Assembly (NCBI RefSeq): GCF_016834455.1
Contig: NZ_CP069213.1
Location: 2,108,501-2,172,500 of the forward strand
Direction of reading: 5' to 3'
Source: Shewanella litorisediminis
GTDB lineage: Bacteria; Pseudomonadota; Gammaproteobacteria; Enterobacterales; Shewanellaceae
Length of the DNA stretch: 64,000 bases
The notes beneath the pieces are model-generated. The model had not been told where the DNA came from and did not search any database. It saw only the letters and a list, made by a program, of their open reading frames with translations. Every line of letters begins with the position of its first letter. Within the stretch, counting starts at the first letter, position 1. Of the stretch, positions 57,667 through 64,000 are shown in pieces. The position numbers and the translations under genes were made by a program.

Positions 57667-57759
57667 CAGCCACCAACCAATACTGATATGGCACTTATCA
57701 GCCGCCGGGCCCAAAAGCGGCGGCACTTATGGATGAACAACATGTTTCAATCCCCAAGC

Positions 57760-58455
57760 TCAGGCGCTGCCCCAGGGGCCCTGCACCAGCCGCTGCTGTG
57801 CCTGCGGGGGTAAGTAACGAGCCAGCAGAGGGGAAATGCCATCAATCTGCAGCTTGTCCTGCGGTTTGCCGCCGCGGCGTTTCAGTAAGGCAAGTTCCAG
57901 CCTGTCTGAGTTACCGCCCGGGGTTAACCCCAAACGCAGCGGCAAAGGATTCCCTTCGGTGGCGTCGGTCACCAGGATAATGGCCAGACAGCCGCCCTTT
58001 TCCGCCGCCAGCTGTAAACGCCGGGCTTCGGTCAGGCTCAAACGGTCAAGCCAGCCCAGCAACAAACGGCAACCACCACTGGCCAGACTCTGCTCCATGG
58101 CCCAGAGTCTGTCCTTACGCGCGTTGACATCCACCAGACAGAAACCTTCCGGCCGCAAACCATGTTGCAATAAGTACTGGGGATTCAGTTGCCAGGGGGC
58201 ACCAACCAACATCACCGGGGTGTCGTTTTCGCACTGTATGCATCTGAGCAGTGGCGTTAACAGCAGCATTGACTGCGAACCCGGCACCGGGCAACTCAGT
58301 TCACACACCCCATGGCGTGGCCAGCCGCTATCGGGCAAGGCGGCATCCAACGCCTCAAATCCGGTGGCATAGCCGGGTTGTTGGCAGGTTTGTTGTCCAA
58401 GCCAGATATCCTGGCGGCCAAGTTGTTTGGAAAGCTCTTGTGGACTGGTTTTCAT
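57760..58455 (-). CDS. imuA: ImuA, RecA-like subunit of the SOS mutasome
   Basis: 231 residues, distantly related to RecA/SulA. 'TGFEALDAALPDSGWPRHGVCEL' (quoted in part: GFEALDAALP) near residue 30 is the family opening, with a degenerate P-loop region, 'LVDVNARKDRLWAMEQSL' and 'LLLGWLDRLSLTEARRLQLA' following. It acts with ImuB and DnaE2 in damage-induced mutagenesis. The start at 58455 (MKTSPQELSK) is downstream of a perfect LexA box and its promoter; AGGTG precedes it. First gene of the SOS operon. Confidence 0.93.
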   Translation of the reverse strand: MKTSPQELSKQLGRQDIWLGQQTCQQPGYATGFEALDAALPDSGWPRHGVCELSCPVPGSQSMLLLTPLLRCIQCENDTPVMLVGAPWQLNPQYLLQHGLRPEGFCLVDVNARKDRLWAMEQSLASGGCRLLLGWLDRLSLTEARRLQLAAEKGGCLAIILVTDATEGNPLPLRLGLTPGGNSDRLELALLKRRGGKPQDKLQIDGISPLLARYLPPQAQQRLVQGPWGSA

Positions 58456-58500
58456 AGGGCACCTGTGTCTCAACCGGGTTACGGTATCCAAATCACCAAT

Positions 58501-58520
58501 AACTGTATATTTATACAGTA
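58501..58520 (-). promoter_or_regulatory. Perfect LexA (SOS) box of imuA-imuB-dnaE2
   Basis: AACTGTATATTTATACAGTA holds CTGT-N8-ACAG with an AT-rich core, matching the gammaproteobacterial LexA consensus exactly. It overlaps the -10 of the imuA promoter and lies 46 bases upstream of the start codon. Confidence 0.96.
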
Positions 58521-58544
58521 TAGCAATTTTGACAAACTTGCCAA
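58517..58544 (-). promoter_or_regulatory. Promoter of imuA-imuB-dnaE2
   Basis: On the minus strand: -35 TTGGCA (58539-58544), 16-base spacer, -10 TATACT (58517-58522). The -10 runs into the LexA box, so LexA binding should block it directly. Confidence 0.82.
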
Positions 58545-58571
58545 TCTTCTGGGATCTCATTCATCAAGGTG

Positions 58572-58577
58572 TATAAT
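58572..58577 (+). promoter_or_regulatory. Consensus -10 hexamer of the sensor kinase gene
   Basis: TATAAT lies 37 bases before the kinase ATG at 58614. No good -35 is found 16-18 bases upstream. The start region of imuA and this gene are divergent and share about 150 bases. Confidence 0.5.
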
Positions 58578-58613
58578 GCGAATCGTTTTTATTTAAGGCC
58601 AAGCACTATTGTC

Positions 58614-60020
58614 ATGAAGCTGTCCCGCCATCACCCTTTTTCCCGCCTGCAATGGCGCCTGTTTGGCTATTTCGGTACGTCCTTGCTGGTGATTTTGTTA
58701 TTGGCCAGCCTGATTGAAGCCATGGTGCTGCATCAGCTGTTGGTACTGCCCAAAGAAACCAAGGCGCAGCTGTCGGTGCTGGCCCGGGAGGCCGAAGCCC
58801 TGGTGAGACGCGGGGATCACGAGGCGCTTGCCGAGTGGGAGACTGCGCAGCCATTCCGCCTGCATGTGATTAACAGTCGCCTTGAAGGTGTCAGTGGTCG
58901 GCCAATTCATCCCCACTTTGAATTCAAGCTGGGGTTTATGCTGGGGCTTGATCAGGCGCTCGGCGATCGGGTGCAAAAACCCATCATCGGCTTGCCGATT
59001 TATGCCACCTTTGATACCAGCGGGCCCCTGCTGCTGGCGGTGCAACTCAATGCGAATTTGCATCCGGCCAAGGATCTCAGTTACAGCCTGTGGGCCATCC
59101 GCTTAACCGTGGGGTTGTTCGTGCTGTGGCTGTTCAGCCGCCTGCTGGGGCATTACCTCATCAAACCGCTGGCGACGCTGCAACAAGGCACCCGCGCTTT
59201 GGCAAACGGTAAGCTCAGCACACGGATCGGCGAGCACTTTTCGGCGGCCGAACCTGAGTTTTATCAGCTCGGTCACGACTTTGATGAGATGGCCGATGTG
59301 ATTGAACGCACCCTCACCACTCAGGAGCGGCTTATTCGCGATGTGTCCCATGAGCTGCGCACCCCGCTTGCCCGGCAAAAGCTGGCCGCCGATTTGCTGG
59401 AGAGCGACCTGGCAGAGTCCTCGCCCTACCTTAGACGGATCCACACCGAGAACAATGAGCTCAGCCGCCTGATAGATACTCTCTTGGGTTACAGCCGCCT
59501 CGCCAGTGGCTATCAAGCCGCACACAGCGCGCCTTTTACGCTGCACGAGCTGGCCAGCTCACTCCTTGGGGATTGCCGCTTTGAAGCGGCGCCAACACAA
59601 CGTATCGAGTGGCAGGACTTGGCGGCCTGCAGGCATATCGCCCTTGAAACCGACCAAAGCCTGCTGCAACGGGCGCTGGAAAACCTGGTACGCAACAGCC
59701 TTAAATATGCGGGAACTGAGTGTCATATTCAGATACGTAGCCACTGCGATAATAACTGGCTCAATATCACAGTGGCGGATGATGGCCCGGGTATCGATGC
59801 GGCCAAGCTCGAAACCTTATTCCATCCTTTCACCCGCTTCGATGAGGCACGCCATGCCAGTCAGGGCGGCTTTGGGCTGGGGCTTGCCATAGTGAGGGAG
59901 TGTGTGCGCCTGCTCGGAGGCGACGTTTCTGCCGGGCGCAGTGAGCTGGGTGGGTTGGAAGTTAGGCTGTCGCTGCCGATGCGGCTTAAAAGGCTGGCCG
60001 CTGCCAAAAAGGCCAATTAA
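58614..60020 (+). CDS. Orphan two-component sensor histidine kinase
   Basis: 468 residues. Membrane helices at about 15-38 and 165-185 enclose a periplasmic domain of about 125 residues. HAMP (about 185-240), a dimerisation domain with phospho-accepting His in 'RDVSHELRTPLARQ' (about residue 250) and an ATPase domain with N-box 'LENLVRNSLKYA', G1 'DDGPGI', F-box and G2 'GGFGLGLAIV' follow. The layout is that of CpxA/RstB/EnvZ-type kinases. No response regulator gene is adjacent, so its partner lies elsewhere. The start at 58614 is preferred over a GTG at 58569 because the latter would place the start within the -10 hexamer region. Confidence 0.92.
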   Translation: MKLSRHHPFSRLQWRLFGYFGTSLLVILLLASLIEAMVLHQLLVLPKETKAQLSVLAREAEALVRRGDHEALAEWETAQPFRLHVINSRLEGVSGRPIHPHFEFKLGFMLGLDQALGDRVQKPIIGLPIYATFDTSGPLLLAVQLNANLHPAKDLSYSLWAIRLTVGLFVLWLFSRLLGHYLIKPLATLQQGTRALANGKLSTRIGEHFSAAEPEFYQLGHDFDEMADVIERTLTTQERLIRDVSHELRTPLARQKLAADLLESDLAESSPYLRRIHTENNELSRLIDTLLGYSRLASGYQAAHSAPFTLHELASSLLGDCRFEAAPTQRIEWQDLAACRHIALETDQSLLQRALENLVRNSLKYAGTECHIQIRSHCDNNWLNITVADDGPGIDAAKLETLFHPFTRFDEARHASQGGFGLGLAIVRECVRLLGGDVSAGRSELGGLEVRLSLPMRLKRLAAAKKAN

Positions 60021-60055
60021 TATATGCGTATGATTTGCTTTTGGAAGCTGCACGG

Positions 60056-60397
60056 ATGTCTAGCCTGAGCCCAAGCCGGATCTGGCATATAGTCACCCTC
60101 ATTCCCGAGGGCAAGGTGCTGAGTTACGGTAAAGTGGCCGACCTTGCCGGTTTGCCGGGGCGTGCCCGTTATGTGTCCCGGGCGCTCAAGCTCGCGCCGG
60201 ACAGTCTGGAGCTGCCCTGGCACAGGGTAATTAACAGCCAGGGCAAAATAGCCTTCCCAAAAGACACTGAACCCTTTCGGCAGCAGCAGGAAAGCCTTCG
60301 TCTTGAAGGCGTTACCGTGAACCAAGGCAAAATTAACTTGTCTGAATATGAGTGGCGACCCGATATGGCCACCCTGATTTTGAGTCTGCCTTACTGA
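60056..60397 (+). CDS. Alkyltransferase-like DNA repair protein (Atl)
   Basis: 113 residues with the O6-alkylguanine-DNA alkyltransferase C-terminal fold. The alkyl-accepting motif PCHRV is replaced by PWHRV ('LELPWHRVINSQGK', about residue 57), the hallmark of alkyltransferase-like proteins, which bind alkylated guanine and hand it to nucleotide excision repair rather than removing the alkyl group. The DNA-binding helix 'GLPGRARYVSRAL' is present. In E. coli the homologue is YbaZ/Atl. Start at 60056; a TTG at 60035 is less likely. uvrB and the imu genes in the same window are consistent with repair but not linked in one operon. Confidence 0.93.
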   Translation: MSSLSPSRIWHIVTLIPEGKVLSYGKVADLAGLPGRARYVSRALKLAPDSLELPWHRVINSQGKIAFPKDTEPFRQQQESLRLEGVTVNQGKINLSEYEWRPDMATLILSLPY

Positions 60398-60411
60398 CGC
60401 CAAGGAGCTGT

Positions 60412-61143
60412 ATGCGCAAGTTTCTGTTATCCCTCGCCCTGCCTTTGCTGAGTTTGGGTGCCCAGGCACAAAGCTCACTCTCACCCTTTGAGGCCAACTA
60501 CAAGGTGCTCTACGGCGACATTGGTCTGGGCAAAGCCCATTTCAGCCTGCCGGCACCCGAAGGCCACTATTACGAGTACAACTTTACCAGCGAACTGAGC
60601 CTGCTGTTTTTGAGTGATGAGCGCAGCATCAAGAGTAAATTTCGACTTACCGATCATGGCCTCGAACCCATGGTGTTTATGCATCAGCGCACCGGCACCG
60701 GCAGTGATTTCAGCGAGCAGGTGGCGTTTTTGAAAGACAAGTCCATCGTACGCAGCAACTACAAGGGCGAACACATAGAATTGCCCTTTGAGAGCCAGCT
60801 CTACGACACCATGATGGTACAGCTGCAGTTCCGACAGGATCTGATTGATGGAAAAGACAGCCTCGAGTACCACATGGTGAAGGACAACGAAATTGACGAG
60901 TACTCCTTTAAACGCATCGGCGAAGAAGTGTTGAACATCGATGGCACTGAATATCGCACCCTGCGCCTTGAGGTCGTTCGCGACAGCAAAAAGCGCAAAA
61001 CTGTGGTTTGGATGGCGCCGGATCTGGCCTATCTGCCAGTGCGCATGACCCACTTTGAAAAGGGCGATAAACAGCTGGATGTGCAATTGACCGGCTATCG
61101 CTTTACCGACACGTCACCCGCACCACTGGCATCGAACCCCTGA
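60412..61143 (+). CDS. Exported DUF3108 domain protein
   Basis: 243 residues. A signal peptide (MRKFLLSLALPLLSLGAQA) precedes a beta-rich domain of the DUF3108 type, recognisable by 'FEANYKVLYGDIGLGKAHFSL' (in parts), 'YDTMMVQLQFRQDL' and 'VVWMAPDLAYLPVRM' near the end. Such proteins are periplasmic and of unknown function, often found near lipid or envelope genes. AAGGAG lies four bases before the ATG at 60412. It begins 14 bases after the Atl stop, so the two probably form an operon, terminated by the hairpin at 61153-61196. Confidence 0.88.
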   Translation: MRKFLLSLALPLLSLGAQAQSSLSPFEANYKVLYGDIGLGKAHFSLPAPEGHYYEYNFTSELSLLFLSDERSIKSKFRLTDHGLEPMVFMHQRTGTGSDFSEQVAFLKDKSIVRSNYKGEHIELPFESQLYDTMMVQLQFRQDLIDGKDSLEYHMVKDNEIDEYSFKRIGEEVLNIDGTEYRTLRLEVVRDSKKRKTVVWMAPDLAYLPVRMTHFEKGDKQLDVQLTGYRFTDTSPAPLASNP

Positions 61144-61152
61144 ATGGTTAAA

Positions 61153-61196
61153 TACACAATAAAAAAGCCGGAGTTATCCGGCTTTTTTATTGTGTA
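61153..61196. terminator. Perfect 20-bp inverted repeat terminator
   Basis: Arms 61153-61172 and 61177-61196 are exact reverse complements around GTTA; the core GCCGGA/TCCGGC is flanked by A6 and T6. It terminates the DUF3108 gene and, on the minus strand, the amidotransferase gene. Confidence 0.93.
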
Positions 61197-61309
61197 TGCC
61201 CCAGCCTGAATACAGTTGACACACCAGGTGCTTAACTGGCTCGGTGGACAATATCCAGCCACAGTGATGGGCAGATGTATCAGGCACGCGCCATCAGGCT
61301 TTACCGCCC

Positions 61310-62110
61310 TTACTCAGGCGCTGCCACAAAGGCGCCGCCGCCAACAACTTCCCCTTTACAGAACAGCTGCCACTGCCCGGGCTGCATGATGTTCCAGGCC
61401 TCGTTGTCGGTTAATGGCCGGGTGGCAATCACGGTGACCACATCCTTGGGGGTGGTTTCTTTGTCAAAATCTATCACTACATCTGTGTCTATCAACTTGG
61501 CCTTGCCAAAGGGCGCACGGCGGGTGATGTGGCTTAAGTTATTACTGCAAAAGCTCATCAGATAGTTGCCTTCAGAGAGGATCATATTAAACACCCCAAG
61601 AACGCGGATCTCTTCGGCAAGTTCAGCAACATAGGCAAACACCGGCAACATGTCTTTGGGCCTCTCATCACCAAAACGGGCAACGAGTTTCTCTAATATC
61701 CAGCAAAACGCCAGCTCACTGTCGGTATCACCTACAGGGCGAAACCGGCGCACAGCAAACTTGTCTTTATAGTCACTCAGCTGGCCGTTGTGGGCATAGG
61801 TCCAGTTCAGGCCCCAGAGTTCCCTGTCGAAGGGGTGGGTGTTTTCCAATGCCACACAGCCGCGGTTGGCCTGACGGATATGGCTAATCACGGTTTCGCT
61901 TTTTATGGGGTAGGACTTAATCAAGCGGGCAATGTGCGACTCGCTGGACGGACAGGCGTCTTTAAAAGTGCGGCTGCCCTTGCCTTCATAAAAGGTAATG
62001 CCCCAGCCATCCACATGGGGGCCTGTTACCCCGCCACGCTCGGCCAGCCCGGTAAAGCTGAACACAATGTCAGTGGGTACATTGGCGCTCATCGCCAGTA
62101 ATTCACACAT
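61310..62110 (-). CDS. Class II glutamine amidotransferase (YafJ-like)
   Basis: 266 residues with an Ntn-hydrolase fold. The mature N-terminus is the nucleophile Cys2 (MCELLAMSA); the start at 62110 is chosen so that Cys follows Met directly. Other glutaminase features are 'GWGITFYEGKGSR', 'HIRQANRG', 'NTHPFDREL', 'AHNGQL' and 'GDTDSELAFCW'. The enzyme splits glutamine and gives ammonia to an acceptor that is unknown; the acceptor domain is absent. The homologue YafJ in E. coli is close to fadE, and here too it is divergent from fadE. Confidence 0.92.
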   Translation of the reverse strand: MCELLAMSANVPTDIVFSFTGLAERGGVTGPHVDGWGITFYEGKGSRTFKDACPSSESHIARLIKSYPIKSETVISHIRQANRGCVALENTHPFDRELWGLNWTYAHNGQLSDYKDKFAVRRFRPVGDTDSELAFCWILEKLVARFGDERPKDMLPVFAYVAELAEEIRVLGVFNMILSEGNYLMSFCSNNLSHITRRAPFGKAKLIDTDVVIDFDKETTPKDVVTVIATRPLTDNEAWNIMQPGQWQLFCKGEVVGGGAFVAAPE

Positions 62111-62200
62111 AGTCAAGGCACCTGAAAGGTCACAAACACAACAACTAACTTATTGTAACTTTGCCCTTTGTTGATGGGAATGCCAGGACAATCGAAAAAA

Positions 62201-62218
62201 TTTAAACATTTGTTTGAA
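62201..62218 (+). promoter_or_regulatory. PsrA-like operator upstream of fadE
   Basis: TTTAAACA-TT-TGTTTGAA is an inverted repeat with one mismatch. PsrA, the fatty-acid-responsive regulator of Pseudomonas and Shewanella, binds repeats of the form AAAC-N4-GTTT. It lies 131 bases upstream of fadE and 64 bases before a TATACT -10 (62282-62287) with a weak GCGACA -35 (62259-62264). Confidence 0.65.
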
Positions 62219-62328
62219 AAATGCTTGTGTTCGCTCCCGGTTGGATTTACTTTTTAATGCGACACAGGTCTGACCACACACTATACTTGTGATCAGGATC
62301 GCTTATATGACCCGCCTGGAGAAGGGTT

Positions 62329-62352
62329 ATGAATAAAGGAGAACGAGAGTGA
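62329..62352 (+). CDS. Possible 7-codon leader peptide overlapping fadE
   Basis: ATG at 62329 opens MNKGERE and stops with TGA at 62350-62352, inside the fadE start (GTGA overlap). GGAGAAGG lies before the ATG, and the frame itself carries the AAAGGAG used by fadE. It may couple or modulate fadE translation; it could also be chance, as the frame is very short. Confidence 0.35.
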   Translation: MNKGERE

Positions 62353-64000
62353 CTACCCTACTTTGGAGTATCGCGCTGCTTGTGGTGCTTGGTGCCTGCG
62401 CTTATTTGCGGGTGTCCTTGCTGACCGCCACGGCCGCAGCCGCCATTATGTTGACCGCGGGATGGACCTTGGATGTTGTTGGCCTATGGGGCGGCATCAT
62501 CTTTTTGGTTATCGCCCTGCCCCTGAACATCAGCAGTATTCGTCAGAGCCTGATCACCCGTCCGCTGCTGAAGCTGTACCGTGGGATCATGCCTGAGATG
62601 TCTTCCACTGAAAAAGAAGCCATCGATGCAGGTACCACCTGGTGGGAAGCTGATTTGTTCGCCGGTAACCCCAACTGGAAAAAGCTGCACAACTACCCCA
62701 CAGCCCGCCTCTCTGCCGAAGAGCAAGCCTTTCTCGATGGCCCTGTGAACGAAGTGTGCCGCATGGTGAACGAGCATCAGGTATCCCACGAGCTGGCCGA
62801 TCTCCCTGCTGACGTGTGGCAATATCTGAAAGACAACGGCTTCTTCGCGATGATCATCAAGAAGAAGTACGGTGGTCTCGAGTTCTCCGCCTATGCCCAA
62901 TCCCGCGTGCTGCAAAAGCTGGCAGGTATTTCCAGCGAGCTGGCCTCTACGGTGGGCGTGCCTAACTCCCTCGGCCCCGGTGAGCTGTTGCAGCATTACG
63001 GCACGGCCGAGCAGCAGGACTACTACCTGCCACGTCTGGCCAAGGGTCTTGAAGTGCCTTGCTTTGCCCTGACCAGCCCTGAAGCCGGTTCAGACGCAGG
63101 TTCTATTCCTGACTACGGCGTTGTGTGCAAAGGCATGTGGAAAGGTGAAGAAGTGCTGGGCATGAAGCTCACCTGGAACAAGCGCTACATCACCCTGGCC
63201 CCTATCGCCACCGTATTGGGTCTGGCCTTTAAACTGCGTGACCCTGAGCGTCTGCTCGGCGGCGAAGAAGAACTCGGCATTACCTGCGCCCTTATTCCTA
63301 CCGATGTGGAAGGCGTGGAAACCGGTCGTCGTCACTTCCCGCTGAACTGCATGTTCCAAAACGGCCCAACCCGCGGTAAAGACGTGTTTGTGCCATTAAG
63401 CTTTATCATTGGCGGTCCGAAAATGGCCGGTCAGGGCTGGCGCATGCTGGTGGAATGTCTGTCGGTTGGCCGCGGCATTACCCTGCCATCCAACTCGGCC
63501 GGTGGCGTAAAAACTGCTGCCCTGGCAACCGGTGCCTATGCCCGCATCCGTCGCCAGTTCAAGCTGCCTATCGGTAAGCTGGAAGGTATTGAAGAGCCAA
63601 TGGCGCGCATCGGCGGTAACGCTTATCTGATGGACGCGGTGACCTCGCTGACCACCACGGGTATTGATCTGGGTGAAAAGCCATCGGTTATCTCTGCCAT
63701 TGTGAAGTATCACCTCACCGACCGTATGCAGAAATGCGTAATCGATGCCATGGACATCCACGGTGGTAAAGGTGTGTGCCTTGGCCCCAACAACTATCTG
63801 GGCCGTGGTTATCAGGCTGCGCCTATCGCCATTACCGTGGAAGGTGCCAACATCCTTACCCGCTCGATGATCATCTATGGTCAGGGCGCCATTCGCTGCC
63901 ATCCTTATGTGCTGGCCGAAATGGACTCTGCCTTCGATAAAGACGTGCGTCAGGGTCTGAACAAGTTCGATGCCGCCCTCTTTGGCCACATCGGCTTTAC
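62349..64000 (+). CDS. fadE: Acyl-CoA dehydrogenase FadE (5' part)
   Basis: The gene runs off the window; 550 codons are visible of the 815 or so expected. It begins with GTG at 62349 preceded by AAAGGAG. Two N-terminal membrane helices are followed by '[11 protein letters not shown]', then the dehydrogenase core with '[17 protein letters not shown]' (in parts), '[15 protein letters not shown]' and '[10 protein letters not shown]'-type motifs, as in the large membrane-associated FadE/YafH proteins. It catalyses the first step of fatty acid beta-oxidation. Regulated by the PsrA-like site upstream. Confidence 0.95.
   Translation, partial: MTTLLWSIALLVVLGACAYLRVSLLTATAAAAIMLTAGWTLDVVGLWGGIIFLVIALPLNISSIRQSLITRPLLKLYRGIMPEMSSTEKEAIDAGTTWWEADLFAGNPNWKKLHNYPTARLSAEEQAFLDGPVNEVCRMVNEHQVSHELADLPADVWQYLKDNGFFAMIIKKKYGGLEFSAYAQSRVLQKLAGISSELASTVGVPNSLGPGELLQHYGTAEQQDYYLPRLAKGLEVPCFALTSPEAGSDAGSIPDYGVVCKGMWKGEEVLGMKLTWNKRYITLAPIATVLGLAFKLRDPERLLGGEEELGITCALIPTDVEGVETGRRHFPLNCMFQNGPTRGKDVFVPLSFIIGGPKMAGQGWRMLVECLSVGRGITLPSNSAGGVKTAALATGAYARIRRQFKLPIGKLEGIEEPMARIGGNAYLMDAVTSLTTTGIDLGEKPSVISAIVKYHLTDRMQKCVIDAMDIHGGKGVCLGPNNYLGRGYQAAPIAITVEGANILTRSMIIYGQGAIRCHPYVLAEMDSAFDKDVRQGLNKFDAALFGHIGF

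Overview
The window reads as core chromosome of a gammaproteobacterium, most likely a Shewanella of fairly high GC content. Pointers are the order rnfABCDGE-nth-ynhF-gloA, yebC-ruvCAB next to aspS, thiC-thiDE-thiFSGH behind a TPP riboswitch, a VC2046/SO_2500-type protein and CrcB-free tRNA clusters, imuA-imuB-dnaE2, and a class II glutamine amidotransferase divergent from fadE. No prophage, plasmid, CRISPR array or intact insertion sequence was seen; the only mobile-element trace is a small palindromic relic near 21 kb. The species call is inference.

Layout. 0-6 kb: tail of a probable SnoaL/NTF2-like protein, ychJ, a GAF-PAS-GGDEF-EAL protein, yfcZ-like and VC2046-like genes, three identical tRNA-Tyr genes with a clean promoter, and a PLP-dependent cysteine synthase/desulfhydrase-like enzyme. 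6-11.4 kb: queE and queC (divergent), a rhombosortase, uvrB, a 740-base non-coding gap with paired DnaA-like boxes, then five identical tRNA-Asn genes. 11.5-21 kb: a catalytically degenerate GGDEF-EAL membrane protein, the Rnf electron-transport operon, nth, a 27-codon YnhF-like membrane peptide, gloA and the palindromic relic. 21-32 kb: a TonB-dependent receptor with a long leader holding a perfect CRP site, the ruvBAC-yebC operon, aspS, and a protein with three tandem solute-binding domains plus GGDEF.

32-41 kb: cmoA-cmoB (tRNA wobble uridine modification) followed closely by five envelope-linked genes: a retropepsin-like lipoprotein, an inactive transglutaminase fused to a multi-pass membrane domain, an ATP-grasp glutamate-ligase relative, an exported M3-peptidase-like protein whose HExxH motif is destroyed, and a DUF3541 protein. 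This is the least understood and most interesting locus: a predicted peptide or protein modification system combining an intact ligase, an intact aspartic protease motif and two pseudo-enzymes. A LysR regulator follows.

41-50 kb: a SprA-like HExxH protein with a small partner and the thiamin operon. 50-64 kb: a Pro/Glu-rich membrane protein of unknown function, TrhA/hemolysin III behind a FabR-like operator, the SOS mutasome imuA-imuB-dnaE2 under a perfect LexA box, an orphan sensor kinase, an alkyltransferase-like DNA repair protein, a DUF3108 exported protein, a YafJ-type amidotransferase, and the start of fadE behind a PsrA-like operator. DNA repair (uvrB, nth, ruvCAB, imuABC, atl), cofactor synthesis (thiamin, queuosine precursor) and c-di-GMP signalling are over-represented themes. 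Most genes show tight operon packing with 4-bp overlaps and bidirectional terminators at convergent junctions.
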